From contig NZ_MRTH01000002.1 of the NCBI RefSeq assembly GCF_001956045.1, forward strand, positions 186,001 through 250,000: a DNA stretch of 64,000 nt. Direction: 5' to 3'. This stretch comes from Paenibacillus sp. FSL H7-0331 (GTDB lineage: Bacteria > Bacillota > Bacilli > Paenibacillales > NBRC-103111). Below, piece after piece: positions 42,816 to 51,053 of this stretch. Position numbers and translations under genes: made by a program. A model generated the notes under the pieces. It searched no databases. It was not told the DNA's origin and was given only the letters and a program-made list of their open reading frames with translations. Position 1 is the stretch's first letter. Each line of letters starts with the position of its first letter.

Positions 42816-45116
42816 ATGGTTGTTCAATTACCTGATGGGAAGCTGTTACATAAGGGGCGCATTGCGGTTCTTATCGTATCGATACTTTGCTTGATATTTT
42901 ACTCATGGTCTACTGTGATTACTTATGCGGGTAAAGAAGGCGTGTTTATTAACAATTCGGTTTATTTTACGCTGGAGGAGGTTTCAATTTCCAAAGGTGC
43001 TGACTCACAGATGATGCGATTCAATGTCAAGCTTAACAATGATGGCGACACTGTAGTTGATTTTAATCAGTACGGAATTAAAGTGACCTCAACCGCAGGT
43101 GGCAGCTATTATGCACAAATGAGTCAAGCGGCTGATGCCCTGGTTTCACCGCACACTGCGGCAGGCTACTATTATGTAGCAACAATTCCCGGGTCACTCC
43201 AAACAAGTGATTTAAAGGTTACCGTATTTCAGCGCAGCGGTTCCAGCACACAGGATGTTGGCTCCCTTTCTGTAGCGAATGCAGATTCGTTAGGTGAGCA
43301 GGCTCAGCAACTGCTGCTGAATCTGGCTGAGGTAGACACCTCGTTGACCACAAGCTCGTATGTATCCATCGAGGCGATCAAGGCGATTACCGTACCTCAG
43401 GATGGGAAATGGACCATACTGATAGACGCAGCTGTAACCCCGACAGGCTCAGAGACCATTACACTGCCCTCAGGATTAAAATATTTGCTTCGTGATGGTC
43501 AAGGCAGAACCATGGTACTGGCATCCAATGCTTTAGACGGCAGCTCCATTAACGCAGGTCAAACCAAGCATGTATTGTTAACTGCCACAACGGATTCTGT
43601 ACCGGTTACCGATAAAATGTCATTGGAGCTTTCGCTCGATAATACTGGTATTAAATCATTTGGCAAACTATCGTTGTCTTCCATATTTCAACTAGTTAAA
43701 ATGGGTGATCGTACTCCTTACCTTGTTCAAGGCCGGACAGGTGTTACATTGGAGCTGCAAAAAGCGGAGGAACAGTTGATCTCCACTAAAAAAGGGGCAT
43801 TAGTTACGGCTGTTATTCACAACGATAGCAAGAGCACCTTGCAGACACCTTCATTATTAGGCACATTAATCTCCAGTGATGCAGCGCTATCTGTGAGTGC
43901 AGAGACCGTTGTCTCGCCAGAGGCATATATTGCGCCTGGAGAATCCGGCATTTACCGATTCGCAGTTGTATTGCCAGAAGGGATAGCAGCAGATAAGCTT
44001 CAATTCCTGGTATCCGATACTGGCAAGGTTTCAGGAACGGGAACTGCTTCCACATCCAACAACTCATCTGCATCGAATTCAACCAATACGAACACATCAG
44101 GTTCAACCGGAGCCTCGACGACTAACTCGTCGACAACAAATTCATCAACAACCGGTGCTGCCACGAACACGACAACAAACAGTAATTCTTCATCTAACAA
44201 TTCATCTAACTCGTCGTCGGCTTCTCAATCGAATAGCACTTCATCGATTACAAGTTCGTTGCCAATAGCGATAGTTAGTTTGCAAGAAGGGCTTGCTGCT
44301 GCTTCCAATCTGAACTCCATTCCACAGTATGAGTTGGGACAGCCATTCACTTTCTCTACTGGCAGCCATGTCATTGATAATAATCTGGATGTTTCCATGG
44401 TGGAGTTGAATGGGCATACCAACGCTGACAATGGTTATCAGACCGTCATTGCCAAATTTAAATTTTTGAACAAAAGTAATGACACGCTGGCATTGCCAAC
44501 GTTTGACACGACTTTAACAGATAGCTCGGGAACTATCTTCCCGGGAACACGTCAAACAACATCTCTCACGCAGTTGATTCCGGATTCAGCTTATGTATAC
44601 AGTTATTCGTACATGCTGCCGCCATCGGCACAAGGAAACTTTAAGTTGAGTATTCTGGACAGCTCCAATTCATTAAAATTAAAGCTGCCTATCGCCGATT
44701 ACAAGGTGGCAGTCAATCAAGCAGGTGAGGATGATCCCACTGCAGTGAGTAAGAAGCTATCATTCTACCCGTACACAGTAAATATTGAAGAGTGGAACTT
44801 GTCATCCGTGTTCAGCTCCAATGCTTATACGTATAAGCTTAAACTGAGTCTTGATATCCAAAAGGCTGCAGAGGTTATTGTCGATAATACATTCGCTCAA
44901 ATGGAATTCGAGCTTGTAGACGGCAGGGATCGAGTCTTGGGAAGTACGACTCAGCAGCTGCAGGGTACAGGTAAATTAATCAACGGAACGCAGACGATCA
45001 CCTTTACCGATATCAAGTCTGAGCAGCTCGATTATCCGTTGACTCTTCACATTTATGAGGACATCACTACTCCAACTGGAGTCGCCAAACGGTTGATTGC
45101 TACCTTTAAACAATAA
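42816..45116 (+). CDS. Large membrane-anchored surface protein of unknown function
   Basis: 766 aa. One N-terminal transmembrane helix (residues 14-36, GRIAVLIVSILCLIFYSW) and a large extracellular part of beta-rich, immunoglobulin-like segments (FTLEEVSISKG; MVELNGHTNADNGYQTVIAKF). A central Ser/Thr/Asn-rich linker (about 410-475) separates two halves, with no Cys and low complexity. No family was recognised. It is last gene behind the MacAB-like pump and could be its client or a wall-facing partner. Start ATG 42816 follows AGGAGG. A strong terminator follows. Confidence 0.75.
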   Translation: MVVQLPDGKLLHKGRIAVLIVSILCLIFYSWSTVITYAGKEGVFINNSVYFTLEEVSISKGADSQMMRFNVKLNNDGDTVVDFNQYGIKVTSTAGGSYYAQMSQAADALVSPHTAAGYYYVATIPGSLQTSDLKVTVFQRSGSSTQDVGSLSVANADSLGEQAQQLLLNLAEVDTSLTTSSYVSIEAIKAITVPQDGKWTILIDAAVTPTGSETITLPSGLKYLLRDGQGRTMVLASNALDGSSINAGQTKHVLLTATTDSVPVTDKMSLELSLDNTGIKSFGKLSLSSIFQLVKMGDRTPYLVQGRTGVTLELQKAEEQLISTKKGALVTAVIHNDSKSTLQTPSLLGTLISSDAALSVSAETVVSPEAYIAPGESGIYRFAVVLPEGIAADKLQFLVSDTGKVSGTGTASTSNNSSASNSTNTNTSGSTGASTTNSSTTNSSTTGAATNTTTNSNSSSNNSSNSSSASQSNSTSSITSSLPIAIVSLQEGLAAASNLNSIPQYELGQPFTFSTGSHVIDNNLDVSMVELNGHTNADNGYQTVIAKFKFLNKSNDTLALPTFDTTLTDSSGTIFPGTRQTTSLTQLIPDSAYVYSYSYMLPPSAQGNFKLSILDSSNSLKLKLPIADYKVAVNQAGEDDPTAVSKKLSFYPYTVNIEEWNLSSVFSSNAYTYKLKLSLDIQKAAEVIVDNTFAQMEFELVDGRDRVLGSTTQQLQGTGKLINGTQTITFTDIKSEQLDYPLTLHIYEDITTPTGVAKRLIATFKQ

Positions 45117-45131
45117 CATAGACTTAACTCA

Positions 45132-45174
45132 GCGGCTCTTGATGCAGATATCTGCTTCAAGGGCCGGTTTTTTT
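45132..45174 (+). terminator. Rho-independent terminator of efflux operon
   Basis: GGCTCTTGATGCAGA and TCTGCTTCAAGGGCC pair almost perfectly, followed by GGTTTTTTT. Confidence 0.85.
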
Positions 45175-45203
45175 ATGGTTATGGAGCTTTGGTGAATAGC
45201 AGC

Positions 45204-45338
45204 ATGAATACCCTGAGCAATGGCGACGTAGCCAATGAGCTCAGGGTATACTTATACAATGCAAATAGGGTAGAAGTTAACGACATAAACCAAACAATGA
45301 ATAAAGCTAACGTGAAGCTTGTGGTAATGGTTGCTTAA
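45204..45338 (+). CDS. Possible small protein (44 aa), too short to be certain
   Basis: ATG 45204 to TAA 45338 encodes 44 residues (start MNTLSNGDVANELRVYLYN; end VKLVVMVA), with an in-frame GTG at 45192, and GGAG 5 nt upstream of that GTG. The frame is intact and compositionally protein-like, but it is not recognised. A perfect 10-bp inverted repeat (TACCCTGAGC 45209-45218 / GCTCAGGGTA 45239-45248) with an inner TGGC/GCCA stem lies within it. Confidence 0.3.
   Translation: MNTLSNGDVANELRVYLYNANRVEVNDINQTMNKANVKLVVMVA
45209..45248. repeat. Perfect 10-bp inverted repeat
   Basis: TACCCTGAGC and GCTCAGGGTA, with inner TGGC/GCCA, form a stable stem-loop of 40 bp without a T-run. It may be an RNA structure or a degenerate mobile-element end. 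Confidence 0.5.
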
Positions 45339-45416
45339 TGATGTCTATTATGGGAGAGGGATGTCGCTATTTAGCTATGTTAATTAGTGACCGTATTTCT
45401 ATGGTTTGGACGATAA

Positions 45417-45671
45417 TTACCATGTCCAGGGAGATTGGCCCCACGGCCATTCCAATTTACGGGTGGGTTCATATTTATAAACAGCACCATTCGCAATTGC
45501 CAATTGGTTGCGTATTTCTTTGCGTTGTTCACACAATTCATCATGCTGGGTTAATGCATTTGCATCCTGGGGATGTGAGTCCAAATATAAAATCATGTCG
45601 ACTAAGGCAAAATCGACTGCTTCCAATTGCTCTAATAATTCGCTGCTGTTTGCTTTAGATGACGTTTTCAT
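45417..45671 (-). CDS. cotJB: Spore coat protein CotJB
   Basis: 84 aa matching CotJB: ELLEQLEAVDFALVDMILYL, then SHPQDANAL, ERK/QRKEIRNQL and the Trp-rich C-terminus WPWGQSPWTW. CotJB belongs to the inner spore coat with CotJA and CotJC. I see neither partner next to it: the downstream sequence lacks the CotJC start and the upstream lacks CotJA. ATG 45671 follows GAGGAG eight nt away; an earlier in-frame ATG at 45731 is upstream of that site. Confidence 0.85.
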   Translation of the reverse strand: MKTSSKANSSELLEQLEAVDFALVDMILYLDSHPQDANALTQHDELCEQRKEIRNQLAIANGAVYKYEPTRKLEWPWGQSPWTW

Positions 45672-45901
45672 AGGATTAGCTCCTCTTTTATATTGTAATG
45701 TTCTTCTAAGAAATATATAAACCTTATGCAACCATTTAAAACAGCCTGAGAATTATTAACACCAATTTGATTTATTAGCTCAACTATTGTCGCATGGAAT
45801 TATATGAACATGTGTTCGCATAAAAGGTGGAAACGTGTTATAATAGCAAGAGCTACATGCATTATGCACATCATGTTATTGAAAGGAAGCGTACGAATGT
45901 T

Positions 45902-46672
45902 ATGACGGGACGTACCCATCTGATTGTAAGCACAGGAGTAACTATGTCCGTTATGCAGCTAATTGGGCAGGGGGTTACACTGCCGGGCTTTGCCGTTGCA
46001 TTGATCAGTTCACTGCTTCCTGATATTGATGAACCCAACAGCCTATTGTTGCAAAAGACGGTTCCCAATTCCTTGATCTTGAAATTGAAGTGGCTGCTCG
46101 CAGCTATCGGGGTAGGGTGGACCGTATATGCTTACCTGCAATCCTTTTTTCTTCCATACAGTTATGGGATCGGGATCTTGTTAATCGCGATTTGTTTGGC
46201 CAACCATCGCTTGTTTCGTCAATTGCTGATGGCTGCTCTTGGTGGTTTGCTGCTGTATCTGGGCGCTGATGGCGGTCCGTGGCTGGCTTCAGTCGGAGCG
46301 CTGCTTATGGTTTGCTCTGTGCTTCCGCACCGCGGCTTGACACACTCGATTTATGGAATTTTAATCTGGGGCGGTTTGCTCTATGCAGCCTCTGTTCAGT
46401 TGGCCATTCCATTGTGGATAGCAGGTGCAGTTTCTTATACGCTGCATTTGCTCTGTGATATGTTAACGAAGCATGGTATACAGCCGATTCCTCCATTCAA
46501 GTGGAAGCTCAGGATTCCGATGATGAGTACAGGCAAGTTCAGCGGCTTTCTGGTGGAAAATGTGTGTATCACGCTCACGCTGGTCCTGCTATGGAATGCC
46601 TTTGTAACTCCCTTGGGCAGCCAGGTAAGAGCGATCTGGGACGCGTTATGGTTTCAATTCGGTGGCATGTAG
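45902..46672 (+). CDS. Metal-dependent membrane hydrolase, YdjM family
   Basis: 256 aa, with six to seven hydrophobic segments. N-terminal GRTHLIVSTG, the acidic LLPDIDEPNS motif, a conserved HRGLTHSIYG (metal-binding His pair) and the late HLLCDMLTKHGIQP are the YdjM/DUF457 signature of membrane-bound zinc-dependent hydrolases. In B. subtilis and E. coli homologs are LexA-regulated; I see no SOS box here. The start is ATG 45902 with a somewhat distant AAAGGAAG. Confidence 0.82.
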   Translation: MTGRTHLIVSTGVTMSVMQLIGQGVTLPGFAVALISSLLPDIDEPNSLLLQKTVPNSLILKLKWLLAAIGVGWTVYAYLQSFFLPYSYGIGILLIAICLANHRLFRQLLMAALGGLLLYLGADGGPWLASVGALLMVCSVLPHRGLTHSIYGILIWGGLLYAASVQLAIPLWIAGAVSYTLHLLCDMLTKHGIQPIPPFKWKLRIPMMSTGKFSGFLVENVCITLTLVLLWNAFVTPLGSQVRAIWDALWFQFGGM

Positions 46673-46821
46673 GAAATGTTAATTGCTATAGTTACCCTCA
46701 GGTAAGTTGATAAAGCTACGGTCAGTTATTTTAAAATGAAGATCTTAAGGATATAATGATTTGGAACCAATAAAGAATATACGGATGCACAGGATGCATA
46801 CATAGAAGCGGAGGCGTACTA

Positions 46822-47988
46822 ATGAATTCCTTTCAATTTCAGAATCCAACTCGTATTATATTTGGAGCTGGTACTGTAAACAAGCTTGGCGAGCAGTTGG
46901 CCGAATATGGAAAAAGAGTACTATTGGTATATGGCGGCGGTAGTATCAAAGCCAATGGGTTATATGATCAGGTTCAGCAGCAGTTGCAGCAAATCGGAGC
47001 CGTCGTGCATGAACTATCCGGGGTAGAGCCAAATCCTCGTGTATCAACAGTCCGCAAAGGCATTGCGCTGTGCCGCGAGCATTCACTTGACTTTATATTA
47101 GCCGTAGGCGGCGGAAGTGTTCTTGATGCAGCCAAAGCGGTTGCTGTGGGTGTTCCTTATGAAGGGGATGTATGGGATTTTCTGATGCACAAAGCTCAAA
47201 TCACATCAGCTTTGCCACTCGGAACCATTTTAACTCTTTCAGCAACAGGCTCGGAAATGAACGGTAATTCCGTTATTACTAACTGGGAAGAAAATCTTAA
47301 AAAATCTTTCGGAAGTATTCATGCTTATCCGAAATTCAGCATCCTGGACCCGACCTTGACGTATTCAGTGCCTGCCAACCAAACGGTCAATGGGATTGTC
47401 GACACGATGTCTCATGTCTTCGAGCAATATTTTTCTCCAACAACCAATACGCCACTTCAGGAGCGGTTGTGTGAGTCCATTCTGCAAACCGTTATCGAGA
47501 ATGGAGAAATTGCACTGAAACAGCCTGACAACTATGAGGCACGGGCGAACCTGATGCTCTGCGGAACCTATGCACTGAACGGTGGTATGATCAGTGTCGG
47601 TATGCAAAACGATTGGTCGACACACATGATCGAGCATGAAATCAGTGCTATTTATGATATTGCGCATGCAGAGGGCTTGTCAATCGTATTCCCTAACTGG
47701 ATGAAATATGTATTTAACGCACGTCTTGATCGTTTCGTTCAATTTGCCGTACGTGTGTGGCAGGTTGATCCGGCAGGCAAGACCGATGAGGAAATTGCAC
47801 TCGCAGGTATTCAAGCGACACGCGATTACTTCACAAGAATTGGTGCACCTGCAACTCTTGGCGACTTGAAAATTAACGGAAAAGAGCTTGACCGGATGTC
47901 CAAAGAAACCGTTCGTTTCGGTTCGGTTGGTTCGTTCAAAAGCCTGGACGCGGATGCAGTTCATGAAATTTTGGAATTGAGTTTGTAA
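46822..47988 (+). CDS. Iron-containing alcohol dehydrogenase (BdhA/YugJ type)
   Basis: 388 aa, group III metal-dependent ADH. NAD(P)-binding GGGSVLDAAKAVA (residues about 95-107) follows VYGGGSIKANG; iron ligands are the Asp in GIVDTMSHVFEQYF and His residues in HMIEHEISA and AHAEGLSIVFPNWM. It probably reduces aldehydes such as butyraldehyde with NADH/NADPH. GCGGAGG precedes ATG 46822. The next MFS gene starts 20 bp later and may be cotranscribed. Confidence 0.93.
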   Translation: MNSFQFQNPTRIIFGAGTVNKLGEQLAEYGKRVLLVYGGGSIKANGLYDQVQQQLQQIGAVVHELSGVEPNPRVSTVRKGIALCREHSLDFILAVGGGSVLDAAKAVAVGVPYEGDVWDFLMHKAQITSALPLGTILTLSATGSEMNGNSVITNWEENLKKSFGSIHAYPKFSILDPTLTYSVPANQTVNGIVDTMSHVFEQYFSPTTNTPLQERLCESILQTVIENGEIALKQPDNYEARANLMLCGTYALNGGMISVGMQNDWSTHMIEHEISAIYDIAHAEGLSIVFPNWMKYVFNARLDRFVQFAVRVWQVDPAGKTDEEIALAGIQATRDYFTRIGAPATLGDLKINGKELDRMSKETVRFGSVGSFKSLDADAVHEILELSL

Positions 47989-48008
47989 TTGCTACTAGGA
48001 GAACCAGC

Positions 48009-49199
48009 ATGAGCACTTTGAACAGCACGACGCCTTCCAGGGCGCAGCATATTATTTTTATTGTGGTTACGGTATCCTTCTGGGCATCACTGTACACGTA
48101 CGTCCCGATTCTGTCACCTTATTTAGAGCACTTGGGCGCATCCTACAGTTTTGCCGGATTGGTATTGGGAAGCTATGGTCTTGTGCAAATTGTGCTTCGC
48201 TTGCCACTCGGGATTGCTTCTGACCGGTTGAAGGCGCGAAAGCCTTTTATGATGCTCGGGATGCTGGCGACCTCGCTAAGCTGCCTTTGTTTTGCTTGGG
48301 GTGAGCATATGGGCTGGGCACTTGCCGGAAGGATCATGTCCGGGATCGGTGCTTCCACCTGGGCGGCGTTTACCGTACTATATGCAAGTTATTTCAGGCA
48401 AGAGCATATGACGAGAGCTATGGGGCTAATCAGCTTGTTGACGGCAGCTGGGCAGCTGCTGGGGATGAGTATCAGCGGTTATTTGGTTGAGGAATGGGGA
48501 TGGAGCGCTACCTTCTGGGCAGGCAGCTTTATCGGTATAGTCGGCTTGCTGGTGAGCGTAGCCATTCGTGAACCGAAGCAAAGTATTGCGCTGCAGCCGA
48601 TTCGGCTGAGCGGCTTGCTTCAGGTGATGAAGGAGCCCCTTTTATTAAAGGTTTCTATGCTGTCGATATTGGCACATAGTGTTCTATTTATTACGATGTT
48701 TGGCTTTACACCTTCGCTTGCCATTGCTCTTGGAGCCAATAAGTTTGATTTAACCTTGCTCGTATTTGCTTTTATGATACCACACGCGATGACCTCCTTC
48801 TTATCGGGGAGAGTACTCGCACCCAGATTTGGGTCTTGGCAGGTAGTAGCGGTTGCATTTGTATGCAGTGCTTTATGCACTGTGGTGATGCCTTTGGTTA
48901 ACAATTTTTCTATGCTGCTCATTACACAAATATTTAACGGTTTTTTTCAGGGTCTTCATTTCCCTTTATTGCTGGGGCTCGTTATTCAGCATATCCAGCC
49001 GGGGAAGCGTGCAACAGCGATGGGATTTTATCAAGCTGTTTACGCAACCGGAATGTTTGCCGGGCCCTTTATGGCTGGATGGCTCAATGAATTTGGTGGT
49101 CTGAATAGTGGATTTTATTTTGCAGGCATCCTTGGCTTTGTAGCTGCGGCTTTGACTTGGATCTGGAAGAAATCGCAGGCTGAACATGAGCTTGGTTAA
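48009..49199 (+). CDS. MFS transporter
   Basis: 396 aa, twelve hydrophobic segments. Motif A-like GIASDRLKARKPF between helices 2 and 3, and the symmetric HIQPGKRATAMGFYQ in the second half. It is of the small-molecule permease type without a decisive substrate signature. The gene follows the alcohol dehydrogenase by 20 bp with AGGAG, and ends at a strong terminator. Confidence 0.9.
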   Translation: MSTLNSTTPSRAQHIIFIVVTVSFWASLYTYVPILSPYLEHLGASYSFAGLVLGSYGLVQIVLRLPLGIASDRLKARKPFMMLGMLATSLSCLCFAWGEHMGWALAGRIMSGIGASTWAAFTVLYASYFRQEHMTRAMGLISLLTAAGQLLGMSISGYLVEEWGWSATFWAGSFIGIVGLLVSVAIREPKQSIALQPIRLSGLLQVMKEPLLLKVSMLSILAHSVLFITMFGFTPSLAIALGANKFDLTLLVFAFMIPHAMTSFLSGRVLAPRFGSWQVVAVAFVCSALCTVVMPLVNNFSMLLITQIFNGFFQGLHFPLLLGLVIQHIQPGKRATAMGFYQAVYATGMFAGPFMAGWLNEFGGLNSGFYFAGILGFVAAALTWIWKKSQAEHELG

Positions 49200-49219
49200 G
49201 TAAGCTATGAAATACACAC

Positions 49220-49258
49220 AACCCCCGATTCCATTTCAGGAAATCGGGGGTTATTTTT
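49220..49258. terminator. Rho-independent terminator
   Basis: AACCCCCGATT and AATCGGGGGTT form a perfect 11-bp stem, with TATTTTTG after it. Confidence 0.85.
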
Positions 49259-49384
49259 GTGCAATTATTGATTATTTCCCGGGTAAGCGCACAACTCGAT
49301 AAAACAGTACGAGCTTCGACATTTTAGTTCCAGTTCACTCCAAGAATCAACAGATTAAGCAAATATATCATATAGTTAGCGCTT

Positions 49385-49873
49385 TCAATCGCCAACATCG
49401 GTGATCAGGGAAATAATTTTTTGCAGCCGGATGTACTCATTTTTCTCTAGTCCTGGTCGGAAATAGCTGTACAAATAGGCAGCCTCATCAAAGCTTAAGG
49501 CGGGATGGCAAACAATTTCCTGAATAGAGAGCGGATTATCGATCAGAATTTGCCATTCACCTGCTCGGTCGGTTAGTGGAATCCTGGCCATAATATCGGA
49601 TTTAATGGTTACGATCTGTCTCAACTCATCCCAGATGTGAAGCCAGGAAGGACTGAATACGCCGGGCTCGGGAAATAAACGCTGCCCTTTATCAAGCCAG
49701 CCTATAACCTGTTCAATCTCCGCATCCTGCATAAACTTCAGCTTGTGCTTGATCCCCTCCAATAATTGATGAAAAGCGGAATAGCCTCCGTTGTGCACCA
49801 TTTGCTGATAATCAGCCTGCTCCTGCTCTGACTCCGCATAAATCAAGCTTTCCCAAGCACTAGATATCATCAT
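49385..49873 (-). CDS. Hypothetical protein
   Basis: 162 aa, soluble, acidic and largely alpha-helical, not recognised. Notable parts are QMVHNGGYSAFHQLLEGIKHK and the C-terminal AAYLYSYFRPGLEKNEYIRLQ. AAGGGG lies nine nt before ATG 49873; an in-frame TTG at 49882 overlaps closer. No neighbours hint at function. Confidence 0.65.
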   Translation of the reverse strand: MMISSAWESLIYAESEQEQADYQQMVHNGGYSAFHQLLEGIKHKLKFMQDAEIEQVIGWLDKGQRLFPEPGVFSPSWLHIWDELRQIVTIKSDIMARIPLTDRAGEWQILIDNPLSIQEIVCHPALSFDEAAYLYSYFRPGLEKNEYIRLQKIISLITDVGD

Positions 49874-49975
49874 TTCGTTCAACCCCTTGACGTGGATAAA
49901 TGCACCATTTGGTTTAAATTTAGTATAATTATGAATTTGATAAAAGTCTAGATAAGCCTTAGAAGTAGAGAGCGA

Positions 49976-50881
49976 TCACGGAGCGGACTGCTTGAGCTTC
50001 TGCCTACGATTAGCAGTATAAATGCCTGTGAGGATCAGTGCAGCTCCTACAAAATGGTAGATGTGAATACTTTCTCCGGTAAAGGCTGTAGCAAAGATGG
50101 TACTGAATAAGGGAATGAGATTGAGGAATCCGGCACAGCGGGCTGGTCCGATGAGCGCAATCGATTGATTCCACGCCGAGAATGCGACTAAGGAAGCGAA
50201 TACCCCAATATAGACGATACCTGAGCCGATACCAAGTGAAATATGCAGTACAGGCTTAACGAGCAAGACCTCAACAACAGAAAGAGGAATTAGCAGTGCG
50301 ACAGAAATGATAATTGTATATACAAATAACGCTTGAGCCGGAACCTGTTTGGCAGATCGCCGCATTCCGACGGAGTATAACGCCCAGCATAAAATCGCCG
50401 CAAGCATCCATAGATCACCTTTATTAAAGGAAAGACTGACAAGTACATCCCAGCTGCCGCGGGTGATCATCCACAGCACACCCAACATGGATAGACCTAT
50501 GCCCGGTATGGTTTTCAAGCTGATTGGCTCTTTCAACATCACCCACGAAACCATAATAATCAAAATAGGTGTAGCCGCATTCATAACCGCCGCGTTGATT
50601 GAGCTCGTATATTGCACAGCAATATATACAAGCGTATTAAAGCCTGCAACTCCGGTTAGCGATAGGAACGTGAGCATTTTCCATTTTTCCAGAAATAGGG
50701 CGCGATGCTTCCAGGCTTCCTTGGCATATATGGGTGTTATTACGATTAACGCAATACACCAGCGCAATGTGGCTAATAGAATGGGTGGGATATCCGCCAC
50801 AAGTACTTTTCCAACAACAAAATTCCCGCCCCACAGACAGGTCGCCAAAATTAATAACATATAGGGTGATCGCCAGTTCAT
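49976..50881 (-). CDS. EamA/DMT-family transporter
   Basis: 301 aa, ten hydrophobic helices made of two EamA repeats: GGNFVVGKVL, YTSSINAAVMNAATPILIIMVS in the first, and AALILTGIYTANR at the end of the second. Drug/metabolite transporter superfamily, probably exporting an amino-acid or metabolite. ATG 50881 follows AAGGAG; an in-frame start at 50920 would add a cytoplasmic extension. Confidence 0.88.
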   Translation of the reverse strand: MNWRSPYMLLILATCLWGGNFVVGKVLVADIPPILLATLRWCIALIVITPIYAKEAWKHRALFLEKWKMLTFLSLTGVAGFNTLVYIAVQYTSSINAAVMNAATPILIIMVSWVMLKEPISLKTIPGIGLSMLGVLWMITRGSWDVLVSLSFNKGDLWMLAAILCWALYSVGMRRSAKQVPAQALFVYTIIISVALLIPLSVVEVLLVKPVLHISLGIGSGIVYIGVFASLVAFSAWNQSIALIGPARCAGFLNLIPLFSTIFATAFTGESIHIYHFVGAALILTGIYTANRRQKLKQSAP

Positions 50882-51053
50882 GATTGTGGAACTCCTTTTC
50901 TTGCCGCGTATAAGTGACATTAGTGTAAATGCAAACCGTGAGGAATTGCAAGTTATTTGTATTGTGCAACAATAGGTTCTTATTGACCATTAAATGTTCG
51001 ATTCATTCGTCTTATAATTGAATTACCAAATGTACCCAAAGGTGGGGTTGCGA

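Noticed and set aside
49376..49389. Sequence resembling a catabolite-response element (TGAAAGCGCTAACT on the minus strand)
   Set aside because: It lies at the 3' end of a hypothetical gene with no promoter nearby, so regulatory meaning is unlikely.
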